Assembly (NCBI RefSeq): GCF_000264995.1
Contig: NW_006767435.1
Coordinates: forward strand, 2,165,756-2,229,755
From: Punctularia strigosozonata HHB-11173 SS5
Lineage: Eukaryota; Basidiomycota; Agaricomycetes; Corticiales; Punctulariaceae
DNA length: 64,000 bases
Direction: 5' to 3'
In this document: positions 37,206 through 46,953 of the stretch, piece by piece
Numbering within the stretch: position 1 is the first letter of the stretch
Layout: each line of letters starts with the position of its first letter
Position numbers and translations under genes: made by a program
Notes under the pieces: model-generated
The model's database searches: none
Told to the model about the DNA's origin: nothing
The model's input: the letters and a program-made list of their open reading frames with translations, nothing else

Positions 37206-38876
37206 GAGCGCGGGTATGGCAAAGAGGTGCGGCCGGTAAATATGTTCAGTGCGTCGGTCCTGGCGGCAATGATTCGGGCTGCCAATGGTCGTGTCGTAAT
37301 GTATAGCCCGCGGGCCGCTCTCAGGCCGCAACCAATGGCGAGCAGTCTACAGCCGACTATGTCCCGCGCTTTGTCGTCGTGGACGTTGGTGATAAGACGT
37401 CTTGGACGATGTTGACGTCCCTGGCTGAGGTATATATGACGGAGCTGCCAGCGCAAGCCCCTGCGCAATAGAAACCGCGCCTATGATGCGCATGATCCCG
37501 TCACCATCTTAACCTCCCGGCCGACCCTCCGAACGTTCTGAGATGTCCGAGTCTATTTCTTATGCTGACTATCAGTCGTCCTTCTATGCTTGATTGTTAT
37601 CTACCCCCGCATACAAACGGCCCGGGTCTCACTGGCCGTCGTCGACGTGAAGGCTGAGAGCAACGACGCGCAGCCGACATGGCTCCCTCTGCTCCGCCCG
37701 GCGCCGTCCTGGCAATCACCTGGCATCACGCGCCGCGCTGCCGCCGAGCTGCTCCTTATTCGCTATGGACGTCTATCTCCGCTTGCGTATGAGCGGTTAA
37801 CAGCTACCAGGAAACGCATACAGTCGCCTTCGACGGCGCCAGTCTGGGGACATGCGATCCTAGCTTAACTCGATATCATGTTTGTCATTGGCGGGGCGCC
37901 TTACACTGAGGACAATCCTCGCAAATACCTGTTTGGCTTCCTCCAATAACAGGCACTCTCATCTATTCGCGATGCAGTGGGTCATTTTCCACCGATACAG
38001 TACTCGCGTTGTGCTGCGATCTATGGCGAGCATAGTCATTTTCCACGATGCCTCACGGATTCTCTCCGTCGATGGACTAGGGCCTGGGTCCAGTGACCGG
38101 CACTGGGGAGATGGAGCCCGTATAAAGGACTCGGCACTTGTTCGATTAGTTCTCGCGCCTCCCCGCATCTGCGCTATCTAAGCAACGGATACCCGTGAAA
38201 TCAGCTGCTAGACATGCGGCCCATATAGGCGCGGCCACGATCTAGCTCCGTCTCCGTCGGTGGTGAACACGGATGAATAGAGTGTATCTGCAGCACGGCG
38301 AAGTGGGGTGGAACTTTTACCATGCACTGCATTTTTTGGCGGGGCTCCCCGCGGACATCTTTGACCACTGCGGAGAACTTTTACCACCTGCAGATACACT
38401 CTAATGCGAACCCTCTGGCGTACCCTCGCTTAGATCGGACGTAGTCGATCTTGCCTACGAGAGCAGCAGGGTCAAAGCCCCACATCCGAGCCGGTTCTCA
38501 CTTAGCTCTCGATGCGCGAGATGACCGGACCCTCTCCTGGTCTTCCTCTATCGCTTCTTGGCTTCCGACTCTCTAGAACCACTCTGAAGTCCGTGATTTC
38601 ATCCTCACGAGAGTGTGAGGCTTGATTAATGTCTTCGATCGTGGCTCTACATTCGGGATTATCTGCAACCACGCGCAACGCGATCACAGGGGTAACGATC
38701 TAACGAGCCCGTACTAGCTAGGGGTCGCGTGTACCGTGGTCTCTTCCGATATCAGAGATGCTAAATTGTCCTTAAGTCTCTCTCTCTACCGGTTGTATCT
38801 AGCACAGTCTGCCTGATCATCAAGTTGATTTCTGGATATTCTTCTTAACTAGATCATTACTCGCATAGATACATCT
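37206..38876. other. Intergenic region with a MITE-like element
   Basis: 1.7 kb between two minus-strand genes. The first few hundred bases are the ERT1 promoter. The inverted-repeat element at 38278-38403 is described separately. A minus-strand frame at 38502-38687 (RVVADNPECRATIEDINQAS to PVISRIES) looks coding-like but has no partner exons I can identify. Nothing else was seen. Confidence 0.45.
38278..38403. mobile_element. MITE-like element with 14-bp terminal inverted repeats and TA flanks
   Basis: TAGAGTGTATCTGCAG at 38278-38293 and its exact reverse complement CTGCAGATACACTCTA at 38388-38403 bound a 126-bp segment with no coding capacity. If the outer TA is the target duplication, the inverted repeats are 14 bp (GAGTGTATCTGCAG), as in Tc1/mariner-type miniature elements. 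Inside, GAACTTTTACCA occurs twice in direct orientation (about 38321 and 38375). Family assignment is inference; the repeat itself is directly visible. Confidence 0.7.
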
Positions 38877-40224
38877 TCATTGAATTGGAACTGCGAGCTC
38901 GCCCAAAATCTCCTCCACCTCCCACGCGCCCGCCCAATATTTCACGCCACACTTCAACTTTAAACCTTCCATCTCCACATCGCTGCGCGTCTCACCAGCT
39001 GCGAGCGCCTCCTCGATCTTCTTGTTTTCCTTCGCGATGCGCTGCTCGAGGCCGCGGTAGCGTCGGCACAACAATAGATCTTGGGCGCGCAGACGGAGCG
39101 CAGGACAAAAGTCGTTCCCGCCGTCGCCGACGTAGATTATGCGGTCGAAACCCGGCTGATGGCGCTCGAGGAAGGCTGTGAGTTCCTCGCCTGAAGGGCG
39201 CCGTGATTGCAGGATGTTTCAGCCGTCGATTTTTTTTTGCGTCGGCGCGCACAACGGATACCGCTCACGAACCTTTACACATGTTTGGGCTGCACCCTAC
39301 TTTGCATGAGTGTTGGGGACCGTCCGGGGATACACGCCGGCGGATGGCGAGAAGTTCTATAAGTGACGAGAGAGAAGCACGCAAAGCGTTTCAGCGGACG
39401 GCACGATGACCATGAAACTTCATTCGGGACGGGGACGACGGCTCACCGTCTTCCCAATGGGCAGGGTTGGTAACTATTTCGTCAAAGAGCGTTTCAAGAC
39501 CTTTCGACTGCATCGTTTGAGAAAGCCGCCGAGAAGTGTAGGGCATAATTAGCCAGTTCGTTCCGCCTTTCGTTCAGGATCCCGTCGAGAAAATGACGTG
39601 TACCTTGAGTATCGTTTTGATGAATACCTCATTAGCATTGCTGAGACAGAAAAACGTAGTCTTGGGGTCCTGCGACACCTTGAGCTTGTTCACGCCGCGA
39701 ACCATGGCTGGATGCTAGACGTTCTAGAATATTACACCGAGGTCCGCAGGAATCAGATAGGCAGGCTTACAAATGGCATGATTTCAAGGGTATGCTCGAT
39801 CTCGGCGCGCTTGACCCCCCTTCCATGGAGGTCACGGCACGAGCGTGCCCTGCGTACGGAGATATGGGTCAGCTACTGCAATTGAATACTCGTTATGTAT
39901 TCGGGGTCGATCTGATCGTATACAGCGATGCGTTGACCATCTCCTCGCTTGTATGCAACGATCCAAAGTAACATGCTTGATATGTCGTCGCCAGCGTCTT
40001 CCAGCTCGTGCACCAAGGTTCCCGCTTTCCCCAGATGCAGCTGAACGCGAAAGATCAAGGACGAACACACGAACTCACACCAGATCAGTCCATTGCACGA
40101 CGTCTTTGTCTGTCTTCATCTTGCGCCTGAGATCCGGAGCCAGCACCTCCATAACCCATCGGTCCGTATCCTGATCGGCGAGCGACCAGTCGAAATCGAA
40201 AACAATTAGTTGCCGTCCAGGCAT
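38877..40224 (-). CDS. HAD-superfamily phosphatase, PHOSPHO1/2-like
   Basis: A small-molecule phosphatase of the HAD superfamily. Animal relatives act on phosphocholine, phosphoethanolamine or pyridoxal phosphate; the fungal substrate is unknown. The start at 40224 opens MPGRQLIVFDFDWSLADQDT, where DFDWS is motif I with the nucleophilic Asp and the acid/base Asp two residues later. Then follow WVMEVLAPDLRRKMKTDKDV, the motif-II region TTFFCLSNANEVFIKTILK, LFDEIVTNPAHWEDG, and motif III/IV IIYVGDGGNDFCPALRL. The tail is RLEQRIAKENKKIEEALAAG to EILGELAVPIQ, stop at 38877. It is split by at least five introns, some boundaries being uncertain. The length of about 260 residues fits the family. Confidence 0.88.
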
Positions 40225-40562
40225 ACTGACGAATCTCAAAGTGAAGCTAGCAGCGTATGTAGAGGGCACACAAGCAATAAATATCTCAGACGGTACACAG
40301 TCCAATAAATCCGAATCGATTTCCGCCCTGGAAAGCCCCTATTTTGGTGCGCAATGCCACGTGCGTCACCCCGACGCGCAGGGGCAGTTCTGCAGTGACG
40401 TTGCGTTTGCATGCTGTTGTAACCCTGCAGGACTTTGAGCTGGGATAACTGACATACGCGCCGTGCATTTAAACGACATCACGATACGCAGAATTTGAGC
40501 TATAAACGAGAGGATATACCAGAAGAAACTTGGTCGCAGAATTCTACCGGGCTCGAAGTAAC
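40225..40562. other. Divergent intergenic region, phosphatase and CASP genes
   Basis: 338 bp of promoter for both opposed genes. No TATA box or other named site stands out, and no gene is present. Confidence 0.45.
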
Positions 40563-43366
40563 ATGGCGGCAGAGCATAACTTCTCCGGAGCCTTGGCGAC
40601 ATGGAGGAGTGCGCACCATGTTTACTACGTCTGTATGACCATCGCTGAGATAGCCATAGATATCCACCTGTCTGAACTGCAGAAGACATTGGACGTTCAA
40701 GGCATCGAGATCGTGGACAACCAGAAGGAGAGTGTCGTTGGACGCAAGAACCTCGCTGACCGAACGAAGGAGTTCAAGAAGATTCCCGATGAGGAGAAAG
40801 CTACTGCCATCAAGGGCCTACTGAAGGGTATGTACGTTCGTAATAGCTTCTCCAGAATATACAGTCATGCATGGTTTGTAGCATACCAACAAGAAGTTGA
40901 CGCTCTCACCAAACGTGCCAAGAGTGCAGAGTCAGCATTCTTGAACGTATACAAAGTCCTTGCAGAGGCACCTGACCCATACCCTCTACTTGAAGTCGCA
41001 GTTGTAAGTAGAACAAGCTCCTGCTTACCGCTTAACGTCCTTCAACAGCCAACAGGATCAGGCTGCACAGGCTGCAATCAACTCCGAGCTTCAAGCGGAC
41101 TTGATAACATTGAAGACCGAGAATGCGGACCTGAAGAAGCGCGTCTCTGATTTCTCTAGTACGGAATCTGCCAGAGCGAAGGCCGAGGCAAGGATTCAGC
41201 ACCTGGAGCAAAAGGTATGGTCCATCGGCGAATCGTTCCTGATGACAAATCTCAAGTACGTGCGCATAGATGGAGGATATGGTCCAGGAAAAAATCGCAC
41301 AGAAGCAGAACGAACTCAATGCCACCTACGACGAGAAAATGCGGAATTACGAGCAACGGTGAGTTTTCCTGGCGTAGCTCTCCGCGTCAAACTGAGAGCT
41401 TCTTATCAGTGAACAGGACCTCCAACGACAACTCTCTTTGGTCAAAACTCAACTTCGTGACCTTCGCGCATCGAATGAGTCGAACCAAGCCAAATTACTA
41501 GATCACGGACAGAAGCAGGGTATGTGCAGGCTGAACGAATTGCAACGCCCCCTTGACGATTATACATTGGGTATAGATCAAGAGGTTCTGACGAAATTGG
41601 TTGAGCTTGACATGCTCGTGACCGATTTGGAGCATGCAAACAGCCGTGTTGCCACTGTAGAGCGACGAAACGTGAGCGGGCGTTACTCAGCTACCTCCAG
41701 CCTGAACCTCATTGTCTCGTAACAGGAGCTCCTCCGTGCTGAAATCGAAGCTATGAGAAACGGGGAAGAGCGTTCCGAGAAGTACGTCAGCCGTATGAAA
41801 CTCCAGATGATCTTCGATGATCTTCATGTTTGTTTTTGCAGGGTTAAAGATCTCGAGCAACAGGTCTCCACAACGGAAAAGGAGGTCGAGCAACTGCAGC
41901 GACTCCTCGAAATGCAGAAGGAACGCACGGAGAATGCGGAGGCACGGCTAAAGGCGAAAACCCAAGACACCGAGAAAGCTCTGAACGAAGCGGTAGGCGG
42001 CCCAGCAGCTCATTCGCTAAGCACATGATGACACTTCGGCCTTTTCGACACATAGATCAGCGAACGCGATCAGCTCCGATCCCGCCTGAAGCAATATTCT
42101 GACTACGATGAGATCAAACGCGAGCTTGAGATCATGAAGTACGTCGAGTTTGCCGGGCTCGAGGACGTTGACGAGGAAACCTCGGGGAGTGAAGAAGGGT
42201 ACGACGTCGATGAACCAGCGACCGCCACATCTGCTAATGGGCACGGTGTGCGACTGCCTAATCCCAACGCGGAGAAAGCCAACGCGCAGCGTGGCAAGTC
42301 CCTCGAGGCGTTGCTTGCTATCAAGAACAAGCGTATCCAGGAAGAACTCACCAAGCTTAGAGTGAGTGAACATTGATGTCCTCTATAAAGCTGCTTTTAC
42401 GATGTCGATATGTCACAGAATCTTCACGGAGAGCTCGAAGCATCATTGCAAGCGACACAGGACGACCTGCAAAACGCAAACACGGAACTTCAGAAGCAGC
42501 GGGAACTGAATGAGAAGTTGGAGATCGACTTGCTGCAAATGGAGAATACTGGAAAAGACAAAGGGAAGGCGAAGTTTGAGGAACTGGATGAGCAGCACGC
42601 ATTATCAGGGCTGAATCTGGGCAAGAAGACAATGGTGAACGGTTTCTCCTACCATTGCTCCGGAGTCGTGCTGATACGCACTCGTAGGACGGGACCGTTC
42701 GGTCGAGTCCCATACCATTCACGTCCTCAGCAGACACGTCGATCCTACCAATAGTGACAAGCCAACGAGATCGCTTCCGGCAACGTAATGCCGAACTCGA
42801 AGAGGTATGCAAACGTTCGATGCAGTTATTCCACACAATCTGATAGTATTGTCAAGGAACTGCGCAAGCAATTCCAAGTCATCTCTGAACTACGCGCCGA
42901 AATCAAGTCTCTACAAGCTGATAATCTCAAACTGTATGAGAAAGTGCGGTACATGCAGTCTTACCGCGAAGAGGCCGCCTCGCGACAGCCCGCCATCATA
43001 CCCACAAGCGGGAGAGGGCAACATCAACCAGACGATACCAGTAAATACAGGACACGATACGAGGAGAGCGTCAATCCTTTTGAAGCGTTCCGAAGTCGGG
43101 TATGTTGTGTCGTTTGCTACTAGACAAACGGGACCCTTACACGATTTCCCTTCCTTCAGGAGGCTACCAGGGGATACCAGTCCCTGAACCCTTTGGAAAA
43201 GGGCGTCTTCGCTCTTACGCGGTCAATCCTCAGCCACCGACGGGCGCGGACTATATTTATTTTCTATTCTCTTTCTCTTCATATACTAATTATGTACCTT
43301 ATGTACGATCTTTCAGGATCGTCAGACACGCAAGTAGTGAAGACGCCCAATCCATATGGTCGTTAA
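40563..43366 (+). CDS. COY1: CASP/Coy1 Golgi coiled-coil membrane protein
   Basis: A golgin-type tail-anchored protein that acts in intra-Golgi retrograde traffic. The start at 40563 opens MAAEHNFSGALATWR, joined to TIDIHLSELQKTLDVQGIEI and VDNQKESVVGRKNLADRTKE FKKIPDEEK, the conserved CASP N-terminus. Many exons then encode long coiled coil (VEQLQRLLEMQKERTENAEA and others). The conserved C-terminal block PIPFTSSADTSILPIVTSQR then DRFRQRNAELEE, LRKQFQVISELRAEIKSLQA and DNLKLYEKVRYMQSY is present. The last exon reads GYQSLNPLEKGVFALTRSIL, then a hydrophobic tail anchor (TIFIFYSLSLHILIMYLMYD), ending KTPNPYGR at 43366. It looks complete, about 650-700 residues. Confidence 0.93.
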
Positions 43367-43740
43367 GCGTGAAGATTCGCCTTTTCCGTCGAATTCTATG
43401 TTCTCATACCACACGTGTAACTAATGGACTATGGCCACATTCGCATGCCAATATGGTTATGATCGTTGTTCGCGAACCGAATTCCGTATTTTCAGGGTGA
43501 AGCTAACAAGTCCTCAGGGGGCGAGACTCTACACGACGTAATTCAGAGAAGATTACACAATTCAAACCTCCGAGTTTATCACATCAACTCTGAATTGAAG
43601 ATGACCGTGGTGTCCAGGAAACGTTTGCATTGCACATAGTCCACAAGACCAAACCGTGTTCATAAATACATCCTATCCGCACCAGCCTTACGTTATCCCC
43701 AGTCTAGAAAGTCCACACGTCGCGGCCCAATAGCCATAAC
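43367..43740. other. Intergenic region between convergent CASP and Ser/Gly-rich genes
   Basis: 374 bp, A/T-richer than its neighbours, holding the two 3' flanks. No gene was seen. Confidence 0.5.
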
Positions 43741-45705
43741 CTAGAGGAGAGTCGGAAGACTGGAAGAAGCTTCGGTTGTGCTGGACTGTGCAATTTCGGA
43801 CATCGAGCGTTCCAGCAATGTCGGGGCGGGGCTGATGGTCATTCCAGCATCGACAGAGGGGGCAACCGAGCGCGCGAGTAGAGTCGGAACGGGGCTGATG
43901 GTCATTCCAGCATCGACGGAAGGTGCGAGCGCACGGACGGGTAATCCAGGGAATGCGCTAGTGGTCGAGCTAGGGGCAGCAGTTGCCGAGGTAGCGCGGC
44001 GCATAAGGCTCGGCATGGGGCCTACAGTTTCGCCTACACCAACACTCATGGCGCGCTTTGAGTTATCCGGGGTCATGTCGCCAGCTACCTCCAAGGAGAG
44101 GGCAGATCCATTCGAATCGGGGGCAGATCCGGCCGACGCCGGGGCAGACCCATCCGCATCGGGGACATTTCCATCTGTCCCGGGTGCAGATCCATCCGTG
44201 CCAGGGGAAGCGCCATTCGTTCCAAGGTCAGATCCATCAGACTCCGGGGAGGACGCGGTCGCGGGCATAGGGGCGGAGACCATTCCCGAGCCTGTCTGCG
44301 CGGAGGCTACACCACCGCTAACGTCGACGATGATAGCACCTGCGTCATCTCCGCTAGAGGAGCTTGTACCATCAGAAGGAGCACCCGCCTGAGTAGCGCC
44401 CTGACCTGTTGACGAGTCCGCCGGAGAGTTGTTGGACTGGGAGGGGCTTTGCGGTGCGTTGGCGGACGAGCCGTCTTGGGATCCACTCCCATTCTGATCT
44501 CCGGCGGATGAGCTAGTAGACGCGGGACCGGAAGACGGTTGCTGAGATCCAGAAGACGAGTCAGATGAAGCCGCAGACTGTCCAGACCCAGACGAGGAGG
44601 CGTCGGAAGCGTCGGGGGAAGCAGCAGGTTGCTGAGAACCAGAGGATGAACCGGAGGAAGCGTCGGGTTGCTGTGAGTCAGACGGTGTACCAGATGAAGC
44701 CACGGGTTGCTCAGCGTCGGACGATTGGCCAGAGGAAGCCGCGGGCTGCTCGGCACCGGATGCTTGTCCAGACGGTGAGCCAGATGAACCTGCAGGCTGC
44801 TCACCACCGGATGATTGTCCAGTTGAATCCCCGGATTGACCCTGGGCTTCAGACGAAGGACCCGAAGGTGAAGACTGTTCGGTTCCAGGCGAGGTCGTTT
44901 GCTGGTCGGAGGACGATCCACTTGACGAGGGTGTTTCAGGGGAGGAAGAACCAGAGGAAGGCTGTTGACCAGATGGCGAATCGCCTTGGGATGCATTGCC
45001 GGAGGTTGCGTCGCCGGACGACGTAGAACCGGACGGAGAGCCGTTCGAGGATGGTCCGTTGGACGATGGTGCAGTACCGGACGGAGGGTTTCCGCTAGAT
45101 GAGCTGCCGGAGGACGGCCCTGAGGGGTCGCCACCGGACGAAGTACTTCCAGAATCACCAGAGGACGAAGGGCCCGACGATGTATTGCCAGAGGAAGTGC
45201 CAGAAGATGGACTGCCAGTGGATGCGTTTCCAGACGACGAACTGCCAGAAGAGGTGGTACCGGTGGAGGAACCGCCGGCGCCTGCGCCACCTTGACCATT
45301 GGGTGAACCGGCATTCACGTTGCATTCCTGTATCAACTGCTGGATGAAGTCGGAAGCGGACATGCCGTCCGGAGGAGTGACCGCGCGACTCTGCACCTGT
45401 GCGATCATGTCGTTAGGATCTTCGATGGTGTAGTCGGAGATCATGCAGGGGAGCCGGGACACTTCCGTCATGGTGGTCTTGGCATCCTGCATCACCTCGG
45501 AGGTCATGGAGGAAGTCGAGCTGGGAGGAGCGGGGACACCCGAGGAGGCCGGGATGGCGGGAGACGAGGGCGTCGAAGAGGCGGTAGGAGAGGCCGGCGC
45601 TCCACGGTTGATATCAAGCTCAGCGGACAGAGGCGCAGCAAAGGTGTTTTCCTTGGTGATGAGGATCGCGAGCGCGACGAAAGAAAGGAGTGTGTAGTGC
45701 ATCAT
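43741..45705 (-). CDS. Secreted Ser/Gly-rich low-complexity protein
   Basis: Unknown function; probably secreted and cell-wall or mucilage associated (inference). It is a single exon of 654 codons. The N-terminus MMHYTLLSFVALAILITKEN TFAA is a signal peptide. A short ordered part follows with two Cys (SRLPCMISDYTIEDPNDMIA to FIQQLIQECNV). Roughly residues 140-450 are an S/G/P/Q-rich array of short degenerate SSGSP-, SSGQ- and QPAASS-like units. A Gly/Asp/Ala part (GTDGSAPGTDG) comes next. The C-terminus has 21-residue repeats carrying SVDAGMTISPxPTLL, encoded by 63-bp DNA repeats. The array should be heavily O-glycosylated. No GPI signal or known domain was recognised. Long frames on the opposite strand are by-products of the repeat composition. 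Confidence 0.8.
   Translation of the reverse strand: MMHYTLLSFVALAILITKENTFAAPLSAELDINRGAPASPTASSTPSSPAIPASSGVPAPPSSTSSMTSEVMQDAKTTMTEVSRLPCMISDYTIEDPNDMIAQVQSRAVTPPDGMSASDFIQQLIQECNVNAGSPNGQGGAGAGGSSTGTTSSGSSSSGNASTGSPSSGTSSGNTSSGPSSSGDSGSTSSGGDPSGPSSGSSSSGNPPSGTAPSSNGPSSNGSPSGSTSSGDATSGNASQGDSPSGQQPSSGSSSPETPSSSGSSSDQQTTSPGTEQSSPSGPSSEAQGQSGDSTGQSSGGEQPAGSSGSPSGQASGAEQPAASSGQSSDAEQPVASSGTPSDSQQPDASSGSSSGSQQPAASPDASDASSSGSGQSAASSDSSSGSQQPSSGPASTSSSAGDQNGSGSQDGSSANAPQSPSQSNNSPADSSTGQGATQAGAPSDGTSSSSGDDAGAIIVDVSGGVASAQTGSGMVSAPMPATASSPESDGSDLGTNGASPGTDGSAPGTDGNVPDADGSAPASAGSAPDSNGSALSLEVAGDMTPDNSKRAMSVGVGETVGPMPSLMRRATSATAAPSSTTSAFPGLPVRALAPSVDAGMTISPVPTLLARSVAPSVDAGMTISPAPTLLERSMSEIAQSSTTEASSSLPTLL
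43821..43946 (-). repeat. Two 63-bp tandem repeats at the 3' end of the Ser/Gly-rich gene
   Basis: Positions from about 43821 and from about 43884 repeat with a 63-bp period. The core GGGGCTGATGGTCATTCCAG is identical in both. They encode the 21-residue SVDAGMTISP(V/A)PTLL units, and a weaker third relative (GVGETVGPMPSLMRR) lies upstream in the protein. Confidence 0.75.
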
Positions 45706-46150
45706 AGTGGCTGAGAGTAGATCTGTGGATTACGAATGTGAGGGCGGCGGTCGTCCTAGGTTCCGGTGCGGATGCAGGCCAGGATAAGTTCGGAGGGCAC
45801 CGACCGACACCTTTATACCGTCCACGTAGGCTTGGTTGGCGGCCTGTCATGTTCATGTTGATGCCAAAATGTATCCCAGGCTCAGAAGTGACACTGTCCG
45901 GATCCACGTCCAACGTACGGCAAGTCATGGTCATTGGTCAACCGGGAATGCAAATAACCACGTTGACGACGTTTCAGTGCGTTATGTTCCTGCACGAGGA
46001 TACCTAGCATTTGGACCATAGGATCTGACCCGTTGCCCTAAGCTTCCTCAAACTAAAGGGATAACTCATCGTCGGCAAAGATTCGAGTCTATGTAGACGC
46101 GCGACGCGTCCTGGAGGAACATGACCACAGCAACCAGCCAGGCTCACACA
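45706..46150. other. Intergenic region with the Ser/Gly-rich gene promoter
   Basis: 445 bp between the Ser/Gly-rich gene start and the tRNA. A minus-strand TATAAA lies at 45812-45817. The rest shows no gene. Confidence 0.5.
45812..45817 (-). promoter_or_regulatory. TATA box of the Ser/Gly-rich protein gene
   Basis: TATAAA within GGTATAAAGG on the minus strand, about 107 bp before the start codon at 45705. Position and motif fit a core promoter of a highly expressed or regulated secreted protein. Confidence 0.5.
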
Positions 46151-46249
46151 GCTTGGCTGGCTCAGTTGGTTAGAGCGCCGGTCTCATATATATGAGCAAG
46201 CATAGCTTGTGCAATCCGGAGATCACCAGTTCGATCCTGGTGCCGAGCA
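46151..46249 (+). tRNA. Elongator tRNA-Met (CAT) with a 25-nt intron
   Basis: The acceptor stem GCTTGGC (46151-46157) pairs with GCCGAGC (46242-46248), followed by discriminator A73 at 46249. The D arm is GCTC-AGTTGGTTA-GAGC. The anticodon stem CCGGT pairs with TCCGG, with a U31-U39 mismatch of the kind remembered from yeast elongator tRNA-Met. The anticodon CAT is at 46185-46187. An intron of 25 nt (46189-46213) follows A37, the canonical site. The T arm is ACCAG-TTCGATC-CTGGT. Box A (TGGCTCAGTTGG, 46158-46169) and box B (GTTCGATCC, 46229-46237) are present and a T6 run follows at once. The mature body is 74 nt. Confidence 0.95.
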
Positions 46250-46254
46250 TCCAG

Positions 46255-46260
46255 TTTTTT
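46255..46260 (+). terminator. RNA polymerase III terminator
   Basis: A run of six T starts five bases after the tRNA-Met 3' end, the normal spacing for Pol III termination. Confidence 0.85.
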
Positions 46261-46953
46261 CTTGTTCGGAGCATACTGCAGGCATCATCTCTTCTGTCAC
46301 ATGCCCCGCGCCGTTTGTCTAACGTGCTCAGAGTTGGCATCCGTATTCATTGTCAACAGACAATCGTCGATGCCATTCTCCCCGGGCCCCCCAGCAAACC
46401 GTTGGAGGAGGTTTATAGAGTACGTCGTTGGAACAATTTCGGATCTTTAGATCCCTAAACACGGTTCCATATGCGGTCCCTTTCACAGTTATTCCGGTGC
46501 GATGATTGACGACATTTGTTTCGGAGGATTGACCAAATCCCGGAAACACGTCGTACAGTATCCATATGCACATAAGTTAATAGCTACAAGGAGCGGCCCG
46601 CCCGAAGCCGAATGAACTTCACCTTCTTTAAGGTCAAACTAGGTTATGAACATATGATAATCTTGAACCCGAATTCACGCGACGTAGTCATCCGACACCC
46701 GGAGAATTTTCGCTCTGGGCATCACGCGCGATGATGATCCGAAAGCGACCTCATCCCTTCCTCAAATGACCGGAGAACGTGGAGATAGCTGGCGATGAGA
46801 CGGTAACGTGTCTGCGCGGAATGGAGAAACGGCTCTGTTCGCTGAATCTTTGGCACCCAGCTCTCCGCGCGTATAAAGCCGAGCGGCGGCTATGGTCTCA
46901 TTGAATTCAGTTCCATCGGTCATTATCCGGTTATTATCTTTGCAACTGAGAGG
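46261..46953. other. Upstream region of the mannanase gene
   Basis: About 690 bp between the tRNA terminator and the mannanase start. It carries the TATA box at 46872-46877. Other regulator sites for plant-wall genes could not be named with confidence. No gene was seen. Confidence 0.5.
46872..46877 (+). promoter_or_regulatory. TATA box of the mannanase gene
   Basis: TATAAA in the context GCGTATAAAGCC, 77 bp before the start codon at 46954, is well placed for a TATA-driven, inducible secreted-enzyme gene. Confidence 0.6.

Noticed and set aside
44700-45270. Short near-regular repeats that at first suggest a CRISPR-like array
   Set aside because: Units are degenerate, adjacent, without unique spacers, and in phase with codons of a Ser/Gly protein in a eukaryote.
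44307-45314. Long minus-strand frame rich in His, Pro, Leu inside the Ser/Gly-rich gene
   Set aside because: It is the shifted frame of the same low-complexity repeats. The gene frame has a signal peptide and clean ends; this one has neither.
43778-45347. Several + strand frames opposite the Ser/Gly-rich gene, with regular Pro/Glu patterns
   Set aside because: The regular pattern is the antisense of the repeat array, not an independent gene.
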